Origin: an uncultured Clostridia bacterium
GTDB taxonomy: Bacteria > Bacillota > Clostridia > Lachnospirales > Anaerotignaceae
Reading direction: 5' to 3'
DNA: 8,861 nucleotides
Assembly: GCA_947036475.1 (NCBI GenBank)
Contig: CAMQRG010000072.1
Location: 1-8,861, forward strand
In this document: positions 1 through 6,355 of the stretch, piece by piece
Layout of the letters: the number at the start of each line of letters is the position of its first letter
How positions within the stretch are numbered: position 1 is the first letter of the stretch
Position numbers and translations under genes: made by a program
Notes under the pieces: model-generated
What the model was told of the DNA's origin: nothing
Databases searched by the model: none
What the model saw: only the letters and a program-made list of their open reading frames with translations

Positions 1-45
1 GATAGCGTAGCGTCTCGTGGGCTCGGAGATGTGTATAAGAGACAG
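1..45. other. Nextera read-2 sequencing adapter with i7 index (artefact)
   Basis: These bases are the end of an i7 index primer, an 8-base index (AGCGTAGC, read as GCTACGCT, which I recall as Nextera N709), and the full read-2 transposase adapter ending in the Tn5 mosaic end (AGATGTGTATAAGAGACAG). The exact reverse complement occupies the last 45 bases. This is library sequence and should be trimmed. Genomic sequence starts at 46. Any reading frame crossing this boundary carries foreign residues; for example, MCIRDR in the forward frame comes from the adapter. Confidence 0.98.
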
Positions 46-1143
46 GTCCTGCACGAGTGCAGTGTCAAAATGTACCCTTGCGCCTCCGGGGATATGCAGG
101 AAGTCCACAATTCCCGTTGAGCGCGCGTTAATGCGGCATTCTATGGAATGTCCCCGCAAGCGAATGTCCTCCTGCCTGATATCCAGCGGGATACGGCAGG
201 CAATACGTATTTGCCATTTTACGATGTCTATACCGCTGATTTCTTCCGTAATGGGGTGTTCCACCTGCAAACGCGTATTCATTTCGATAAAATAAAACTG
301 ACCGTCGGGTGCAAGCAGAAATTCAATGGTTCCGGCATTGGTGTATTCTGCTGCCTTTGCTGCTTTCACTGCTGCGTCCATCATTTTCTGTCGGATTTCT
401 TCCGTCATTACTGGGCAGAGTGTTTCCTCCAGCACCTTCTGTTTGTTCAGCTGGAGCGAACAGTCACGCTCCCCAAGGCAGAGGATATTCCCGAAACAGT
501 CTGCCAGTACCTGCATTTCTACATGCCGTACAGATGTCAGATATTTTTCCAGAAAAACGTCCCCGTTGCCGAATGCGCTTTCAGCCTCACGCGAAGCTGC
601 GTAAAAGGCATTTTCCAGTTCATCTTCCTTCCATACAACGCGGATTCCTTTTCCGCCGCCTCCAGCGGTTGCCTTAATCAAAAGCGGATATCCGATTTCT
701 TTTGCGCGTTCTTTTGCTTCAGCTGCGTCCTTCAGAATCTCTGTTCCAGGAACAACGGGCACGCCAATCTCCTTCATCAGCTGTCGGGAATGGTCTTTAT
801 CGCCCATTGCCTCCAGTACCTTGCTGTCTGGCCCGATAAACGTGATGCCATTTTTCTCGCAGAGTGCAGCAAATTCCGCATTTTCCGAAAGGAAACCATA
901 GCCCGGGTGTATTGCGTTTGCGCCCATAGCCAGAGCCGCGCTGATGATATTTTTCTGGTTCAGATAGCTTTCCGCTGCGGGGTTTGCGCCGATACAGATG
1001 CGTTCATCTGCCAGAGCCGCAGGCAGAGAATTTCGGTCAGCCTCAGAATAGACTGCGACGGTTTCAATGCCCATTTCGCGGCAGGCGCGTATGATACGCA
1101 CTGCCACTTCGCCCCTGTTGGCAACGAGAATTTTAGAAAACAT
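46..1143 (-). CDS. accC: Biotin carboxylase subunit of acetyl-CoA carboxylase (AccC), 3'-truncated
   Basis: AccC uses ATP and bicarbonate to carboxylate the biotin on AccB, the first half-reaction of malonyl-CoA synthesis in the cytoplasm. The frame starts at ATG 1143, with AAAGGAG at the end of fabZ as ribosome site, and stays open for 366 codons to the adapter junction; beyond it any residues are artificial. The family is about 450 residues, so roughly 75-80 C-terminal residues are missing. Visible features are the N-terminal KILVANRGEVAVRIIRAC, the HPGYGFLSEN segment near 78-87, the ATP-grasp glycine loop GGGGKG at 161-166 with Lys157 before it, ERDCS at 225-229, and FIEMNTRLQVEHP with Glu287, Asn289, Arg291, Gln293 and Glu295. 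The catalytic Arg in CRINA is Arg337. Two positions are unusual: QLNKQK (231-236) where E. coli has QRRHQK, and a segment after RINA about seven residues shorter than the usual EDP-containing one. The identity is secure; the odd positions may be a lineage trait. Confidence 0.95.
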
Positions 1144-1149
1144 AGTCCA

Positions 1150-1566
1150 TTACTCCTTTATCAGCGCAAAAGAAAATTCTGCGCTGACACATAATTTTCC
1201 GTCTACATAACCCTTGCCCGAAGCCCAGTAAAAAACACCTTTGTGCTTTAGCAGGGTACATTCTGTTTCCAAAACATCACCGGGGCGCACACTGTTTTTA
1301 AAGCGCACCTTATCCAAACCGGTGAAAAAAGGGGTCGCGCCGCCTTCCGTCTGTTCGGAGAGCAGTACACACGCAGACTGTCCCATGATTTCGCAGAGTA
1401 TCACGCCAGGTACAACGGGATTTTCGGGGAAATGTCCCTGCAAAAACCATTCGTCCCCACGGATTTTTTTTCTGCCGTATGCAACGCCGTCACGCAGTTC
1501 TGCTTCGTCAATAAGAAGCATGGCATCTCTGTGGGGCAGCAGCTTTTTGATTTCTTCCTGATTCAT
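1150..1566 (-). CDS. fabZ: 3-hydroxyacyl-ACP dehydratase FabZ
   Basis: FabZ removes water from 3-hydroxyacyl-ACP to give trans-2-enoyl-ACP in each elongation cycle. The 138-residue product has the usual length for a single hot-dog-fold dehydratase. It carries LPHR at 10-13 and the active-site stretch QGHFPENPVVPGV, with catalytic His45 and Glu59. Their 14-residue spacing equals His54/Glu68 of the E. coli enzyme. MGQ follows where MAQ is common. The start ATG 1566 has a strong AAAGGAGG overlapping the accB stop. It lies 11 bases after accB and 6 before accC, so the three are probably translated together. No second dehydratase/isomerase (FabA, FabN) or FabM is present, so how this organism makes unsaturated chains is not shown here. 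Confidence 0.96.
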   Translation of the reverse strand: MNQEEIKKLLPHRDAMLLIDEAELRDGVAYGRKKIRGDEWFLQGHFPENPVVPGVILCEIMGQSACVLLSEQTEGGATPFFTGLDKVRFKNSVRPGDVLETECTLLKHKGVFYWASGKGYVDGKLCVSAEFSFALIKE

Positions 1567-1577
1567 GGCGTCCTCCT

Positions 1578-2033
1578 TTATGCGGGCTGTATGCGGAACA
1601 GGGGCTGGCCAAATTCCACAATCTGTCCATTATCCACCAGTATCGCTTCGACTGTACCGTCTGTTTCCGATTCGATGTTATTGAACATCTTCATGGATTC
1701 TACAATACACAGCACATCACCGGCTTTGACTTTGCTGCCGGTTTTTACGAAAGGCTCCGCACCGCTCTGTGGAGCAAGGTAAACTGTACCCACCAGCGGG
1801 GATTTCTGTTCTACGCCGGAGAAAGGGGATTCTGACAGTATGGGTGTTTCGGATGTCAGTTCTGAAGGTTCTGCCGCCTCTTCCACAAAAACGGGGGAGG
1901 GGGCTTCTGCCGGAATCGTTCTGCCGTTTGCTGCTTCCAGCACCAGACGGTTGTCACCCTCTGTCAGTTCCAGCTTTGTCAGCTGATTCTGGCGCAGTAT
2001 TTTTGCCAGTTCAGCGATTTTTTTCGTTTCCAC
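1578..2033 (-). CDS. accB: Biotin carboxyl carrier protein of acetyl-CoA carboxylase (AccB)
   Basis: AccB carries the biotin that AccC carboxylates and that the AccA/AccD transferase discharges onto acetyl-CoA. The product has 151 residues: an N-terminal helical region (1-35), a Pro/Ala/Glu/Ser-rich flexible linker (about 38-76), and a C-terminal biotinyl domain (about 77-150). The biotin site is VESMKM with Lys115. Most family members read AMKM, so Ser replaces Ala before the Met. The segment from about 86 to 95 (LAPQSGAEPF) matches the 'thumb' insertion of E. coli BCCP. The start is GTG at 2033, preceded by AAAGGA; the ATGs just upstream are in other frames and overlap the fabF stop. It begins 7 bases after fabF, which suggests translational coupling. 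Confidence 0.95.
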   Translation of the reverse strand: METKKIAELAKILRQNQLTKLELTEGDNRLVLEAANGRTIPAEAPSPVFVEEAAEPSELTSETPILSESPFSGVEQKSPLVGTVYLAPQSGAEPFVKTGSKVKAGDVLCIVESMKMFNNIESETDGTVEAILVDNGQIVEFGQPLFRIQPA

Positions 2034-2040
2034 CGTTTCA

Positions 2041-3276
2041 TCATTCCTTTACTTTTTTGAATGCAACGCAGGCATTGTGTCCTCCGAAGCCAAGTGAGGT
2101 TGACAATGTGCCTTCCAACTCTGTATGCAGAGCGGTGTTAGGCGTATAATCCAAATCACAGTCAGGGTCTGCTTCATTCAGGTTGATTGTGGGCGGAATG
2201 GTACCGTCCCGCAGAGCAAGCACTGCCGCGATAGCTTCTACTGCACCCGCTGCGCCCAGCATATGCCCCGTCATGGATTTTGTGGAACTGATATGCACCT
2301 TTTTAGCGTCCTCCGCACCAAAGGCGTTTTTGATGGCTGTGGTTTCGGTCTTGTCGTTTAAGGACGTGCCTGTGCCATGCGCATTGATATAAATTTTTTC
2401 CGCTGGAATGCCTTCCAGACCGTCTGCCGCCAGAGCGATTGCCTTGCCGCTTGCCGTTGCTTCTTCCGCCGGAGCTGTGACATGGTGTGCATCACAGGTG
2501 GAACCATAGCCTGCGACTTCCGCGTAAATTTTTGCGCCGCGCGCCTTTGCGTGTTCATATTCCTCCAAAATCAGTGCGCCTGCACCTTCGCCCATAACGA
2601 AACCGCCGCGGCGTTTATCGAAGGGCAGGGAGGCTGTATTGGGGTCCTCCGAAGGATTCAGAGCCATGCAGCTGCCAAAGCCCGCAACAGCAAGAGGTGT
2701 GATAGCCGCCTCGCTGCCGCCGCAGATTGCTGCTACGGCGTAACCATGGCGTATCGCGCGGAACGCTTCACCGACTGCCGTTGTGCCTGTGGCACAGGCT
2801 GTGGAAACTGCAACGCAGGCGTTTTTTGCCTGATAGCGTATTGCGATATTGCCCGCAGCAATATTATTGATCATTTTGGGGATAAAAAGCGGGGATACAC
2901 GTCTTGCGCCTTTCTCCTTCAGCATATCATAACTTTCGCAGAAGGTTTCAAAGCCGCCGATGCCGGAGCCGAAATAAACCGCAAGTTCATCCTGCTCAAT
3001 TTTACCTTCCAGACCACTGTCGCCCATTGCTTCGTTCGCCGCCGCCATTGCGTACTGCGTGAAAAGGTCGAACTTTTTTGCCGCCAGTTTTTCCATATAC
3101 TGCGTCGGGTCGAAATCCCTGACCTCAGCCGCCAGTTTATATTTGCTTTCGGATGTGTCAAATCTGGTGATGGGAGCGATTCCGTTTTTCCCGCTGCATA
3201 CCGATTCCCAGAAAGCTGGTGCGCTGTTGCCTACGGGCGTGACTGCGCCGATTCCCGTTACTACTACTCGTTTCAT
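2041..3276 (-). CDS. fabF: Beta-ketoacyl-ACP synthase II (FabF)
   Basis: FabF condenses malonyl-ACP with a growing acyl-ACP (C4 and longer), the elongation step. With the start at ATG 3276 (MKRVVVTGIG) it has 411 residues, essentially the E. coli FabF length. A longer frame to 3300 would put the ribosome site AAGGAA inside the coding sequence, so I reject it. The Cys-His-His triad and Lys are all present: Cys161 in VSTACATG, His300 in NAHGTGT, Lys333 and His338 in STKSMTGH. The GFGGHN loop is near the C terminus (397-401). No separate FabB is present, so this is presumably the main elongation synthase. A 115-base hairpin-containing gap separates it from fabG, and accB follows after 7 bases. 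Confidence 0.97.
   Translation of the reverse strand: MKRVVVTGIGAVTPVGNSAPAFWESVCSGKNGIAPITRFDTSESKYKLAAEVRDFDPTQYMEKLAAKKFDLFTQYAMAAANEAMGDSGLEGKIEQDELAVYFGSGIGGFETFCESYDMLKEKGARRVSPLFIPKMINNIAAGNIAIRYQAKNACVAVSTACATGTTAVGEAFRAIRHGYAVAAICGGSEAAITPLAVAGFGSCMALNPSEDPNTASLPFDKRRGGFVMGEGAGALILEEYEHAKARGAKIYAEVAGYGSTCDAHHVTAPAEEATASGKAIALAADGLEGIPAEKIYINAHGTGTSLNDKTETTAIKNAFGAEDAKKVHISSTKSMTGHMLGAAGAVEAIAAVLALRDGTIPPTINLNEADPDCDLDYTPNTALHTELEGTLSTSLGFGGHNACVAFKKVKE
2045..2050 (-). promoter_or_regulatory. Ribosome-binding site fixing the GTG start of accB
   Basis: The minus strand reads AAAGGA here, 11 bases before GTG 2033. It overlaps the last codons of fabF. Two tandem ATGs just upstream of the GTG are out of frame with accB, so the GTG is the best in-frame start. 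Confidence 0.65.
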
Positions 3277-3391
3277 GTCTATTTCATTCCTTCCAGACAA
3301 AATGATTCAAAACCTTGTATGCTCTGCCTCCAAACCCCTGCAAGCCGGTCAGGGGTAGGGGTATTGGGGGCAAAGCCCTCAAGGCCTTTTT
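3277..3391 (-). repeat. fabG-fabF intergenic gap with two hairpins and a G/C-skewed tract
   Basis: This 115-base non-coding gap interrupts an otherwise tight operon. It holds an inverted repeat with 7-base arms, ACCCCTG (3334-3340) and CAGGGGT (3350-3356), around a 9-base loop. A second small hairpin has GGGGGC (3366-3371) and GCCCTC (3375-3380) arms around AAA. Between them the plus strand has runs GGGG (3352-3355), GGGG (3358-3361) and GGGGG (3366-3370). The sequence style resembles short dispersed intergenic repeats common in Clostridia, but membership of a family cannot be shown from one copy. It could also act as an mRNA processing or attenuation point between fabG and fabF. Confidence 0.5.
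3287..3292 (-). promoter_or_regulatory. Ribosome-binding site deciding the fabF start
   Basis: The minus strand reads GGAAGGAA around here, 10 bases before ATG 3276. The alternative upstream start at 3300 lies before this site and has no clear Shine-Dalgarno sequence of its own. It would also add eight residues that do not fit the FabF N terminus. Confidence 0.65.
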
Positions 3392-4126
3392 TTACATAGC
3401 CATGCCGCCGTCGATACGGATGACTTCACCAGTAATATAATCCGACTCCGCAGATGCGAGGAACAGCGCCAGTTTTGCCACATCTTCCGGCGTACCAAAC
3501 CGTTTCATGGGTATGGCATCCTTCAACGCGTCATTCCCCGTAAAAGTTTCTGTCATATCTGTTGCGATAAAGCCGGGCGCGATGGCATTACAACAGATTC
3601 CTCTGGACGCGAGTTCTTTTGCCACCGATTTCGTCAGACCGACAACACCCGCCTTGGACGCGGAATAATTCGCCTGTCCTGCATTCCCGTTCAACCCCGA
3701 AACAGAACTGATATTGATAATTTTCCCGCCTTTCTGCTTTAAGAACAACGGATAAACACCCTTTATCATATAAAATGTTCCTTTCAGATTTGTGTCGATG
3801 ACTGCGTCAAAATCTGCTGCCTTCATCATCGGAACCAGCTTATCTTTTGTAATTCCGGCATTGTTGACTAAAATCTGTATGCCGCCAAAATCTTTCGTAA
3901 TTTCCTTTAGAACCTCAGCCGCCGCGTCCGCATCGGAAATATTGCACTGATATGCCTTTGCTTTTACACCGCGTGCCTCTAGTTCCTTCAGGGTTTCTTC
4001 CGCTGCGGCAGTATTTCCTGCATATAAAAATGCGATATCTGCACCGTTTTCTGCGAATTTCAGGCAGATTGCCTTTCCAATTCCGCGTGAGCCGCCTGTC
4101 ACAACTGCTGTCTTTCCTTTCAGCAT
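3392..4126 (-). CDS. fabG: 3-oxoacyl-ACP reductase FabG (NADPH-dependent)
   Basis: FabG reduces 3-ketoacyl-ACP to (R)-3-hydroxyacyl-ACP, the first reduction of each cycle. The 244-residue product is a classical short-chain dehydrogenase/reductase. It has the cofactor motif TGGSRGIG at 10-17, NNAG at 88-91, and the active-site residues Ser141 (NISSVSG), Tyr154 and Lys158 (YSASK), with the 13-residue Ser-Tyr spacing of E. coli FabG. APGFIATDMT near 183-192 and a C-terminal GGMAM complete the FabG pattern. The ATG at 4126 overlaps the fabD stop by 7 bases (ATGCTGA), with AGGAGG upstream inside fabD, so translation is probably coupled. SDRs are a broad family, but the operon position makes FabG the clear assignment. 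Confidence 0.97.
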   Translation of the reverse strand: MLKGKTAVVTGGSRGIGKAICLKFAENGADIAFLYAGNTAAAEETLKELEARGVKAKAYQCNISDADAAAEVLKEITKDFGGIQILVNNAGITKDKLVPMMKAADFDAVIDTNLKGTFYMIKGVYPLFLKQKGGKIINISSVSGLNGNAGQANYSASKAGVVGLTKSVAKELASRGICCNAIAPGFIATDMTETFTGNDALKDAIPMKRFGTPEDVAKLALFLASAESDYITGEVIRIDGGMAM

Positions 4127-5040
4127 TCCGCACCGACCTCCTTGCTTACCTGTTCCGCTTCTTCCATATCAGAAACGCTGTATACACGGCTTTCCGGCAG
4201 TATACGTGAAATCAGCTTTTTCAGCGTATTTCCTACGCCAACTTCAATAAAGGTATCGAAGCCATCTGCCGCCATTCTCTCGATGCTTTCCTGCCAGCGC
4301 AGACTGTGGTTAATCTGCTGTTCCATCAGTTCGCGCACATTTTCTGTGTACGGTTCTGTGGTAAAGTTGGAATATACCGTAATTTCGGGTTTTTGCAGTG
4401 CAAAAGCCGCCGCTTTTTCACCAAATGCCTTTGCAGCACCGTCCATAAAGGGCGAATGAAAACCGCCGCCCACAGCAATGGGCATACCTCTGCCGCCAGC
4501 TTCGCGCACAGCCTTGGAAAATGCATCTATTTCCTCTTTTGCTCCGGCAACAACAAGCTGTCCCGGACCATTATAATTCACAGGATAAACCTGCTGGAAA
4601 TTTTTGCAGATTTCTTCTACCTTTGCATTTTCCAGCTTCATGACAGCCAGCATGGAGGCGGGATGTTCCGCTGCTGCTTTTGCCATTTCCTGACCGCGAA
4701 TGCATGCCAGCTGGAATCCGTCAAAATGGCTATATGCACCGGCAAACGCCAATGCGGGCAGTTCACCCAGAGAGAAGCCCGCAACGCCTTCCGGCACAAT
4801 ACCCATCTCCCGCAGAGCAACAGCCGCCGCTAAATCTGCCAGATACAGGCAGGGCTGTGTATTCTGCGTTTCTTTCAGTTCCTCTGCCGTACCTTCAAAG
4901 CATTGGCGCAGAGTACCGTCCCGCAAGGCTTCTGCCCTGTCGAACAATGCGCGGACTTCCGAACTGTTTTCATAAAAGCTCTTTCCCATACCGGCTTTCT
5001 GTGCGCCCTGTCCGGAAAAAACAAATGCTATTTTACCCAT
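4120..5040 (-). CDS. fabD: Malonyl-CoA:ACP transacylase FabD
   Basis: FabD transfers malonyl from CoA to AcpP, supplying FabH and FabF. The 306-residue protein has the normal length. Visible are the oxyanion-hole motif GQGAQ (10-14), the nucleophile Ser90 in GFSLGE, the carboxylate-binding Arg115 (IRGQEM), NYNGPGQLVVAG (155-166), and the catalytic His195 in GGGFHSPFM. The nucleophile elbow differs from the usual GHSLGEY: Phe replaces His, and Leu follows the Glu in place of Tyr. Both changes leave the GxSxG elbow intact. The ATG 5040 lies inside the end of fabK (13-base overlap), with AAAGGAG upstream. The stop overlaps the fabG start. These overlaps tie fabK, fabD and fabG together translationally. 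Confidence 0.97.
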   Translation of the reverse strand: MGKIAFVFSGQGAQKAGMGKSFYENSSEVRALFDRAEALRDGTLRQCFEGTAEELKETQNTQPCLYLADLAAAVALREMGIVPEGVAGFSLGELPALAFAGAYSHFDGFQLACIRGQEMAKAAAEHPASMLAVMKLENAKVEEICKNFQQVYPVNYNGPGQLVVAGAKEEIDAFSKAVREAGGRGMPIAVGGGFHSPFMDGAAKAFGEKAAAFALQKPEITVYSNFTTEPYTENVRELMEQQINHSLRWQESIERMAADGFDTFIEVGVGNTLKKLISRILPESRVYSVSDMEEAEQVSKEVGAEC

Positions 5041-5978
5041 TTTGCCGCTCCTTTCAGAAGTGCCTCCGCTTCTTCTGCGACTTCCTTCACGATTTCTGCG
5101 GCAGGCTGTTCTTTTTTCACCATGCCGGAAATCTGTCCCGCAAGGAAACAGCCTTCCTTTGTATCGCCCTCCACAGCGGCTTTACGCAGTGCGCCCACGC
5201 CCAACTCTGCAACACTTTCGGCAGTTGCTTCGGGGGCAAATTCCTTTTTCAGAAAATCCCGCGCGAACTGGTTTTTCAAGCCGCGGCATGTGTTCCCGCC
5301 GAAACGCCGACCGGTTACGGTTGTGGAAATATCCGTTGCTTTCAGCACCATATCTTTGTAGTTTTGGTGTACGCCGCATTCCTCCGCAAGCAGGAAACGC
5401 GTACCCATCTGCACGCCGACTGCCCCCAGCAGGAACGCCGCCGCCATGCCTCTGCCGTCGCCAATGCCGCCAGCCGCCAGAACAGGAATGCTTACTGCAT
5501 CGCAGACCTGCGGTACGAGCGGCATGGTCGCCATATCGCCGATATGGCCGCCGGATTCGCCGCCTTCGGCGATTACGGCGTCTGCACCTGCGCGCGCCAT
5601 CATTTTTGCTCCCGCGACAGACGCCACAACGGGAACAACTTTAATGCCTGCCGCTTTCCACAACGGCATATATTTTGTGGGGATACCTGCGCCTGTTGTG
5701 ACGACTGCGATTTTTTCCTCTGCCACAATCTGGGCAACTTCTTCCACATGGGGGCTCATCAGCATGATATTTACGCCGAAGGGCTTATCTGTCAGCCCGC
5801 GTGCGATTTTAATCTGCTCCCGCAGATAATCGCCGCCCGCGTTCATGGCGGAAATGATGCCGAGACCGCCGCCATTGGAAACAGCCGCCGCCAGCTTCCC
5901 ATCGGCAATCCACGCCATACCGCCTTGGAAAATGGGGTATTGTATCCCCAGCATAGAGCAGATCGGTGAATCGATCAT
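5028..5978 (-). CDS. fabK: Enoyl-ACP reductase II FabK (FMN-dependent)
   Basis: FabK performs the last reduction of the cycle, enoyl-ACP to acyl-ACP, using NAD(P)H and FMN. The 316-residue TIM-barrel protein belongs to the nitronate monooxygenase/FabK family. It shows IQYPIFQGGMAWIA (12-25), VSNGGGLGIIS (33-43), GVNIMLMSP (68-76), the signature AEGGESGGHIG with His145 (His144 in Streptococcus pneumoniae FabK), LAAGGIGDGRG (168-177), and QMGTRF (190-195). Nitronate monooxygenase is the alternative for such sequences, but the GESGGHIG motif and a position between acpP and fabD argue for FabK. It is the only enoyl reductase in the window; no FabI or FabL. FabK enzymes are known to be insensitive to triclosan. 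ATG 5978 has AAAGGAGG 11 bases upstream. Confidence 0.96.
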   Translation of the reverse strand: MIDSPICSMLGIQYPIFQGGMAWIADGKLAAAVSNGGGLGIISAMNAGGDYLREQIKIARGLTDKPFGVNIMLMSPHVEEVAQIVAEEKIAVVTTGAGIPTKYMPLWKAAGIKVVPVVASVAGAKMMARAGADAVIAEGGESGGHIGDMATMPLVPQVCDAVSIPVLAAGGIGDGRGMAAAFLLGAVGVQMGTRFLLAEECGVHQNYKDMVLKATDISTTVTGRRFGGNTCRGLKNQFARDFLKKEFAPEATAESVAELGVGALRKAAVEGDTKEGCFLAGQISGMVKKEQPAAEIVKEVAEEAEALLKGAAKWVK

Positions 5979-6000
5979 AGGGTTTTCCGCCTCCTTTTGA

Positions 6001-6225
6001 TTAGTCCAGCTTGCTTTCGATCAGTGTAACCAGATCGCTAACGGTGTTGATTTTGTTTTCACCCATTTCGATTTCTGTGCCGAAAGCTTCTTCCAGGTTC
6101 ATCAGAAGCTCCATAACGTCAAGAGAGTCGATGCCGAGTGTGCCGAATTCTGTTTCGGGTTTAATGTCTGCTGCGTCACATTCCAGTTTTTCTGCCAACA
6201 TTGCTGCAATCTTTTCAAATACCAT
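6001..6225 (-). CDS. acpP: Acyl carrier protein AcpP
   Basis: AcpP is the small acidic carrier that holds all acyl intermediates on a 4'-phosphopantetheine arm. The 74-residue product has the four-helix ACP pattern and the attachment motif GIDSLDVMEL with Ser34. The carrier helix after it (DVMELLMNLEEAFG) has the acidic residues recognised by fab enzymes. I chose ATG 6225 (MVFEKI), with AAAGGAG 10 bases upstream. A frame from 6246 would run through that ribosome site and add seven basic residues atypical of ACPs. It is 130 bases from fabH, with a palindrome between, and 22 bases before fabK. ACP is usually needed in excess over the enzymes, so separate control at this gap would make sense (inference). 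Confidence 0.97.
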   Translation of the reverse strand: MVFEKIAAMLAEKLECDAADIKPETEFGTLGIDSLDVMELLMNLEEAFGTEIEMGENKINTVSDLVTLIESKLD

Positions 6226-6235
6226 AATTTTCAAT

Positions 6236-6242
6236 CTCCTTT
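6236..6242 (-). promoter_or_regulatory. Ribosome-binding site deciding the acpP start
   Basis: The minus strand reads AAAGGAG here, 10 bases before ATG 6225. The in-frame ATG at 6246 lies just upstream of this site and is therefore unlikely to be the start. Confidence 0.75.
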
Positions 6243-6277
6243 TCATTCTCGTATGATTTTAGTTTTCTTTTCTCTAT

Positions 6278-6300
6278 AAAAAACGGTCTGACCGTTTTTT
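6278..6300 (-). terminator. Perfect 23-base palindrome between fabH and acpP, terminator- or operator-like
   Basis: Arms AAAAAACGGTC (6278-6288) and GACCGTTTTTT (6290-6300) are perfect inverted copies around one base. As RNA it would fold as a 10-bp stem with a 3-base loop ending in six U, in either direction. The G/C part of the stem is short, so termination would be partial at best. That would allow read-through from fabH into acpP. The same symmetry could equally be a regulator operator. It lies 55 bases after the fabH stop and 52 before the acpP start. Confidence 0.5.
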
Positions 6301-6314
6301 GGCTTTGTGATTGT

Positions 6315-6331
6315 GGAAAACGATGTTTTCC
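6315..6331 (-). repeat. Small hairpin just after fabH
   Basis: Inverted arms GGAAAAC (6315-6321) and GTTTTCC (6325-6331) around GAT give a 7-bp stem with a 3-base loop. It lies 14 bases upstream, in minus-strand transcript order, of the 23-base palindrome. CCGAA/TTCGG arms (6330-6334, 6344-6348) flank it further towards fabH. The fabH-acpP gap is thus almost wholly composed of small inverted repeats. Confidence 0.45.
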
Positions 6332-6355
6332 GAACAAAAATTTTTCGGATATTCC

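Noticed and set aside
46..54. Possible 9-base Tn5 target duplication joining the two ends (CCTGCA shared by 46-54 and 8808-8816)
   Set aside because: Only six bases match in register and the nine-base strings differ. The genes at the two ends do not continue into each other.
148..1194. 348-codon plus-strand open frame
   Set aside because: It is the mirror of accC on the opposite strand. The minus strand encodes a clear biotin carboxylase with all key motifs, and the plus-strand product is Cys/His/Phe-rich without family resemblance.
2377..3399. 340-codon plus-strand open frame over fabF
   Set aside because: It is a shadow of fabF, which has a complete catalytic set on the minus strand.
4680..5969. 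429-codon plus-strand open frame over fabD and fabK
   Set aside because: It is antisense to two well-supported genes, with no ribosome site and a composition typical of shadow frames.
5028..5978. Nitronate monooxygenase instead of FabK
   Set aside because: The families are related, but the GESGGHIG motif, QMGTRF and the position between acpP and fabD support enoyl-ACP reductase.
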